Positions 7,224 to 10,980 of a stretch of DNA of 10,980 bases are shown here, one piece after another. Source of the stretch: Stramenopiles sp. TOSAG23-3 (Eukaryota; Sar). A program made the translations under genes and the position numbers. The DNA lies in contig LT642768.1 of assembly GCA_900128585.1 (NCBI GenBank), forward strand, positions 1 to 10,980. Direction: 5' to 3'. Position 1 is the stretch's first letter, and the number at the start of each line of letters is the position of its first letter. Under the pieces are notes generated by a model. It saw nothing but the letters and a program-made list of their open reading frames with translations, was not told where the DNA came from and did no database searches.

Positions 7224-8960
7224 ATGTCTTCTCTAGCGTTTCGGGGCCAGGGCGACAAACGCACTTATGCGCAGGAGCAAGCTTTCATAAAGCACTGCGG
7301 GGGTGTTCAATATGAGATCCAAAAGGGCTTCGTTGAGAACATGAAAGTTCCAGTCAAGTTTTATGTAAATAATAAGTTAAAACCACTAATATACGATGAG
7401 CTGAAGAACCATTGCAGCAGGGGGGCGAATGTTGGAGGCGTAAGTATTTTACAGTTGAATTTCTACTTTTTCCCTTTTTGCAGCACTAACAACCATTGCG
7501 CCCCTTACCCCTTCTTAGTTTTTGCCTGCTGTTAAGCAAATGGCAAATGTAGCTGCCTTGCCGGGAATCGTAAGGGCGTCGATTGGTCTACCAGACTGCC
7601 ATGCAGGATACGGTTTTGCCATAGGGAACGTGGCCGCGTTTGATATGGCTGATCCCGAGGCGGTCGTGTCCCCCGGTGGGGTTGGTTTTGACATAAACTG
7701 TGGCGTTCGACTGATCCGCACAAATCTTACCGAAGAGGACGTTTTGCCCGTGAAAGAACAGCTGGCGCAATCCATGTTTGATCATATCCCTGTCGGTGTC
7801 GGTAGCAAAGGAGTAATTCCGACGACATTCCCAAACCTGGAAGCAGCCTTGGAGATGGGCATGGACTGGAGTGTCCGAGAAGGGTACGCTTGGCCTGAGG
7901 ATAAAGAGCACTGTGAGGAGTATGGGAGGATGCTGAATGCAGACCCTTCGAAAGTTAGTAAGAGGGCAAAAAAGAGAGGCTTGCCACAGTTAGGGACGTT
8001 GGGCGCAGGAAACCATTACGCCGAAATCCAGGTCGTTAGCGACGTGTACGACGCATCGGCTGCGAGGAAGATGGGACTCTTTCCTGGGCAAGTATGCGTG
8101 ATGGTTCACAGCGGTTCCCGTGGCCTCGGGCACCAGGTAGCGACCGACGCACTGGTTGCCATGGAGAAGGCAATGGCCCGGGACAACCTAGTAACAAACG
8201 ACCGCCAGTTAGCATGTGCAAAGATTCAGAGCAAAGAAGGCCAGGACTACTTGGCGGCGATGGCGGCGGCAGCAAATTATGCCTGGGTTAATCGAAGCTC
8301 AATGACTTTCCTTACTAGACAAGCGTTTGCGAAAACGTTTCAATCTTCCCCGGATGACTTGGACATGCATCTGGTGTACGACACTTCACACAACATTGCA
8401 AAAATTGAAGAGCATATCGTCGACGGCAAAATGAAAACGTTGCTGGTACACCGCAAAGGTTCCACTCGGGCCTTTCCTCCCCACCACCCATTGATCCCAG
8501 TCGATTACCAGTTTGTAGGGCAGCCCGTTCTCATTGGCGGGTAAGTAAAGTCACCTCCCCCCACCCCTTCCTCTGCTTGTTGATTTTCCCTTCGTCTAAC
8601 CTGTTTATTTCTTCTACGATCGTTTTTGTCTTTTTGCGGGTGCATTGCAGCACTATGGGAACGTGCAGTTACGTGCTGACGGGCACTGAAAAGGGAATGC
8701 GAGATACTTTTGGGTCTACCTGCCACGGTGCTGGGAGAGCTTCAAGCCGGGCCAAGTCGAGGCGAACGCTAGACTATCAGCATGTCCTAAACGGGTTGGA
8801 GGAGAAAGGGATTACCATTAGGGTGGCCTCCCCGAAGCTCGTGATGGAAGAGGCACCGGAGAGCTACAAGGATGTAAACGAAGTGGTTAATACGTGCCAC
8901 GAAGCGGGCATTTCGAAGAAGTGTGTGAAGTTGAAGCCGATATGTGTAATCAAGGGTTAG
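7224..8960 (+). CDS. RTCB: RNA-splicing ligase RtcB (tRNA ligase), three exons: 7224-7439, 7519-8540, 8651-8960
   Basis: RtcB joins RNA ends carrying 2',3'-cyclic phosphate (or 3'-phosphate) and 5'-OH, using GTP and Mn2+. In animals it is the catalytic subunit of the tRNA ligase complex, sealing spliced tRNA halves and XBP1 mRNA. The spliced product is 515 residues, against 505 in human, and is colinear apart from a longer N-terminus. Catalytic residues are all present: Asp130 and Cys133 in GFDINCGVR, His238 in AGNHYAE, His269 in HSGSRGLGH, His363 in SHNIAK and the GMP-accepting His438 in CHGAGRA (human Cys122, His227, His259, His353, His428). Family-typical blocks include [24 protein letters not shown] and [18 protein letters not shown] 7224 is the first in-frame ATG; the longer upstream frame begins only with TTG. 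Exon joins restore NVGG-FLPAVKQ and LIGG-TMGTCSY. It ends VIKG, as in animals, at TAG 8958. Confidence 0.97.
7440..7518 (+). other. RtcB intron 1 (79 bases, phase 0)
   Basis: Donor GTAAGT at 7440, candidate branch site CACTAAC at 7484-7490, pyrimidine-rich CCCCTTACCCCTTCTTAG, acceptor AG at 7517-7518. Splicing joins ...NVGG to FLPAVKQ, matching the family. An earlier TTTTTGCAG ending at 7483 also resembles an acceptor but lies upstream of the branch site, and its use would give an immediate stop (CAC TAA). Confidence 0.95.
8541..8650 (+). other. RtcB intron 2 (110 bases, phase 2)
   Basis: Donor GTAAGT at 8541, candidate branch site CTAAC at 8596-8600, T-rich tract, acceptor TTGCAG ending at 8650. 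Splicing completes a Gly codon (GG+C) and joins LIGG to TMGTCSY, as in other RtcB proteins. If retained, the frame reads GGG TAA at the donor, ending the protein before exon 3, which carries the guanylylated His438. Confidence 0.95.
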
Positions 8961-9006
8961 CTATTTAGCTTATTAGCCACTACAGCGCAGGAACATGTGT
9001 TATCAC

Positions 9007-9042
9007 AATAAAAGCGTTTCTGGTACACACGTGTATTTTATT
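9007..9042. terminator. Shared convergent poly(A) region of RtcB (+) and the EF-hand gene (-)
   Basis: AATAAA at 9007-9012 lies 47 bases after the RtcB stop on the + strand. TTTATT at 9037-9042 reads AATAAA on the - strand, 77 bases after the stop of the EF-hand gene. AATAAAA and TTTTATT form the arms of a 7-base inverted repeat, with an ACACGTGT palindrome between them. Both cleavage sites should fall within or just past this ~36-base segment, so the two mRNAs probably end almost on top of each other. Confidence 0.65.
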
Positions 9043-9118
9043 ATTGTACGGTATCTATTTGCCCCCAACAGGGTTGTAGCTTCAGGGATGAGCCCACAGG
9101 ACGAAAGGGTCTCTCTCT

Positions 9119-10018
9119 CTACTTCTTGTCGCTGTTGACGTTGATCCCCTTTTCCTCCGCCACCTCCCTTAAGCGCCTGTTTTCGTTCTCCAACTCTTCC
9201 AAGCGTTCTGCCAGCCGGCTGTTCTCAGCTGCCAGCGCGACGGCCTTTCTTTCTGCCGCTTCTTTCGCTGCTTTCATCTCTTGCATGCGCTTTACAAGGC
9301 CTAATTTATTTTCCATCAGTTTCCGGGAATCATCGAATTGCTTTCGTACAATTTCCATGTCTATGTGCCCCCGCATTTCGAAGACGCTATATACAATCCC
9401 AATGATCTCCGGCGTGTTGCAGATCCAACGCTTGAACTCTTCGTACGACAGTTTGCCGTCGTCGTTTATATCTTGTCGACGAAAGGCGTCGTCTACCATT
9501 GCATTGACTTCCTTCTCGAACTCCGCTGGTATGATCGCCGTCGCTTCTTCTATAAGGCCTTGTTCCATCGCGACGGCCTGGAGCAGCGCAAAGGACGCGA
9601 AGGCGGTCGACGCCAGGCAGCGGTGAAGTTCGGCTCTATCTATGTACCCGTCCCCAGACAGGTCAAACATACTGAAACAGAATCTTAGCTTGTCGTTCAA
9701 TTCACCCTTGCAGCACATGGCTAAACCACGCATGAACTCCTCCCGGTCGATAAATCCGTCCCCGTTGGTGTCAAAAACTTTAAATATTTGCTCCCGCAAT
9801 ACACCCGGGTATGAAAAATATTCTCCGAACGTGTCTATGTCAATTCCTGCGTGGGTCCTGAGTTCTCCCGACTTACCCTCGCCCCCGTTTTCGCTCTCGT
9901 TCTTCTCGTCTTGTAATCGATTGAATATATCTACTATTTCGTTAATCTCGTGGGCCTCGAAGTACTTTAAGGCCTTCTCCGTGGCCTCACGAGACATGCG
10001 GCTCTGCGCTTTCCCCAT
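9119..10018 (-). CDS. EF-hand calcium-binding protein, calcineurin B/CBL-like, with N-myristoylation signal and C-terminal coiled coil
   Basis: The protein has 299 residues and a single exon. It starts at an ATG in an excellent context (ACCATGG). The N-terminus MGKAQSRMSR fits an N-myristoylation signal (Gly2, Ser6, then basic residues), suggesting membrane attachment. Three canonical Ca2+ loops are present: Asp83-Glu94 (DTNGDGFIDREE), Asp119-Glu130 (DLSGDGYIDRAE) and Asp183-Glu194 (DINDDGKLSYEE). A worn first EF-hand probably covers residues 25-70, giving a four-hand plan like calcineurin B, CBL or neuronal calcium sensor proteins. The gap between loops two and three is unusually long (64 residues between loop starts, against 36 for the first pair). 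Residues about 220-290 form a coiled coil, with regularly spaced Leu in the last 30, unlike standard members of those families. It is therefore a Ca2+ sensor with an oligomerisation or partner-binding tail; the exact orthologue is unknown. Confidence 0.93.
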   Translation of the reverse strand: MGKAQSRMSREATEKALKYFEAHEINEIVDIFNRLQDEKNESENGGEGKSGELRTHAGIDIDTFGEYFSYPGVLREQIFKVFDTNGDGFIDREEFMRGLAMCCKGELNDKLRFCFSMFDLSGDGYIDRAELHRCLASTAFASFALLQAVAMEQGLIEEATAIIPAEFEKEVNAMVDDAFRRQDINDDGKLSYEEFKRWICNTPEIIGIVYSVFEMRGHIDMEIVRKQFDDSRKLMENKLGLVKRMQEMKAAKEAAERKAVALAAENSRLAERLEELENENRRLREVAEEKGINVNSDKK

Positions 10019-10485
10019 GGTCGGCTTTTGGTCTATTCCGTGTAGAACAACTCAACAATTTTGGACGAAGGGGGAGGCGAGTGGACGGACGGACGAGCGT
10101 AAAGTAGCGGTAGCAAACAAATATCTAAGATCTTCCGTACACTTTTTCTTTCGACAACTTGCAATTGTACATCCAGCTCTGGATAGAAACATCTTTTCCC
10201 TGATTAACTAACATGGGACCACTTCGAAACGACTAACACAAATACTTACAACCCATTCATCCATTTCTGTTTTACTCCGACGAAGACGAACAATTTTTTT
10301 TTTTTGTGTTATTAGTTATATATATTTACTACTACACAGTACCAGGTACAGAACAGAAGAACCCAACAAGGAAGTATTTTTTTTTATTATTATAAAAAAA
10401 TATTTCTTCCTTCTTATTCTACTAACTATGCCTTCTACTATCTCTATATAATCCTTCTACTTTTTTCTACATTTGGTACGAAGTA

Positions 10486-10613
10486 TTTCTTTCTTTCTTC
10501 CTTCCTTTCTTTCTTTCTTCCTTTCTTTATTTCTTTCTTCCTTCCTTTATTTCTTTCTTCCTTCCTTCCTTCTTTCTTCCCTTGCTTCTTTCTTCCTTCC
10601 TTCCTTCCTTCCT
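10486..10613. repeat. TTTC/TTCC pyrimidine microsatellite
   Basis: About 128 bases are almost purely pyrimidine on the + strand, built from 4-base units TTTC and TTCC, broken by two A and one G. It is an imperfect tetranucleotide microsatellite, mutable by slippage and able in principle to form triplex (H-DNA). Confidence 0.9.
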
Positions 10614-10670
10614 GTTGTGTCTTTGTAATTAAATTATATTTAATTGCTACGATCATTAAAACGGAAGAAA

Positions 10671-10734
10671 TTATATTGTAATACGTACATAAGTATACTA
10701 TTTTATATTGTAATAAGTAGTATACTATAATATA
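10671..10734. repeat. AT-rich 32-base direct duplication
   Basis: TTATATTGTAATA occurs at 10671-10683 and again at 10703-10715. Each copy is followed by an AGTATACTA-type palindrome after a diverged spacer. The period is 32 bases. It is an old, imperfect tandem duplication with no known function. Confidence 0.6.
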
Positions 10735-10852
10735 AATTTAATTGAATGCGGTAATGCGGTGCGGCACACCTGTACAAAACAAAAAAACTAGAATAAATAA
10801 AATATAACGGACTAATAATTGAATTTTAAATTTCTATACAATTTAGCTACCA

Positions 10853-10876
10853 GGCAACAAAGAAGGCAACAAAGAA
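10853..10876. repeat. Two tandem 12-base units (GGCAACAAAGAA)
   Basis: GGCAACAAAGAA occurs twice without a gap. Its AACAAAGAA part is the reverse complement of TTCTTTGTT, the word making up the tandem array that begins 26 bases downstream, so the two could pair as a stem-loop. Confidence 0.85.
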
Positions 10877-10902
10877 GTAAACAGGAGCACAACAAACACA
10901 AT

Positions 10903-10980
10903 GTTTCTTTGTTTCTTTGTTTCTTTGTTTCTTTGTTTCTTTGTTTCTTTGTTTCTTTGTTTCTTTGTTTCTTTGTTTCT
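10903..10980. repeat. GTTTCTTT tandem array reaching the window edge
   Basis: The 8-base unit GTTTCTTT is repeated without error for 78 bases (9.75 copies) and continues past the end of the window. Perfect identity suggests recent expansion by slippage, or an assembly edge in a longer array. Confidence 0.95.

Larger units (their letters stand above)
10019..10980. other. Intergenic, repeat-rich region upstream of the EF-hand gene
   Basis: No credible gene is present. The first ~200 bases (10019-10200) have mixed composition and probably contain the promoter and 5' UTR of the minus-strand EF-hand gene. They include a GTGGACGGACGGACGAG stretch at about 10081, part of which (AGTGGACGG) also occurs next to the TATA box at 678-686. 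The rest is AT-rich with poly-T runs, a long pyrimidine microsatellite, a duplicated 32-base AT element and a terminal tandem array, each listed separately. The one open frame on the minus strand (10444-10656) is only a translation of the microsatellite. Confidence 0.65.

Noticed and set aside
7104-7535. Longer reading of RtcB exon 1, starting at 7104 and running through intron 1
   Set aside because: It starts with TTG rather than ATG, and its 3' end (…FACC) is intron and wrong-frame exon 2; family colinearity fixes the start at 7224 and the splice at 7439/7519.
9126-10211. Plus-strand frames opposite the EF-hand gene
   Set aside because: The minus strand carries three perfect EF-hand loops and a strong start; the plus-strand frames are antisense shadows.
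10444-10656. 70-codon minus-strand frame rich in KEGRK
   Set aside because: It is a translation of the TTTC/TTCC microsatellite, not a gene.
1-10980. CRISPR array, transposon, integrated virus, tRNA or rRNA gene
   Set aside because: No spaced direct repeats, transposase or reverse transcriptase motifs, terminal inverted repeats with target duplications, or cloverleaf-like segments were recognised; the repeats present are microsatellites and protein-domain duplications.

Overview
The window looks like nuclear DNA of a unicellular eukaryote. The coding regions are close to balanced in base composition, while the flanks are very AT-rich and full of simple repeats. One gene is interrupted by GT-AG introns with pyrimidine tracts and CTAAC-like branch sites. 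AATAAA-type poly(A) signals sit behind the ends of genes, and no Shine-Dalgarno or operon layout is visible. The code appears standard: thousands of codons stay open with TAA and TGA unused in frame, and all three genes end in TAG. An animal-type RtcB tRNA ligase argues against land plants and fungi, which use Trl1-type ligases. I cannot name the lineage; a flagellated alga or other protist is a guess.

Layout. 1-756 is an AT-rich flank with a 60-base polypurine tract and a plausible TATA box. 757-6817 (+) encodes one very large scaffold-like protein of about 2,019 residues, provided a one-base frame shift near 1100-1138 is accepted. In order it has a basic N-terminus with repeated RPxSA motifs, two tandem domains resembling the cytosolic C-terminal domain of cation diffusion facilitator (CDF) metal transporters, a degenerate EF-hand-like module, about 480 residues of highly charged helix or coiled coil, and ten WW domains arranged as five two-WW cassettes. 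It has no membrane segments. 6818-7223 is a short intergenic spacer. 7224-8960 (+) is RtcB in three exons, colinear with human RTCB and with the catalytic residues intact. 9119-10018 (-) is an EF-hand protein with an N-myristoylation-type N-terminus and a C-terminal coiled coil. It converges on RtcB, and the two genes share a compact, symmetric poly(A) region. 10019-10980 holds no recognisable gene. It carries a 128-base pyrimidine microsatellite and, at the window edge, a GTTTCTTT tandem array preceded by two 12-base units of opposite polarity.

How the genes relate. RtcB is a housekeeping RNA ligase with no evident link to its neighbours. The scaffold and the EF-hand protein share themes (EF-hands, coiled coils, likely cytoskeletal or membrane-proximal roles) but are not shown to work together. 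The most novel item is the scaffold: tandem CDF-type domains without a transporter, fused to a ten-WW array. No CRISPR, tRNA, rRNA or intact transposon was recognised.
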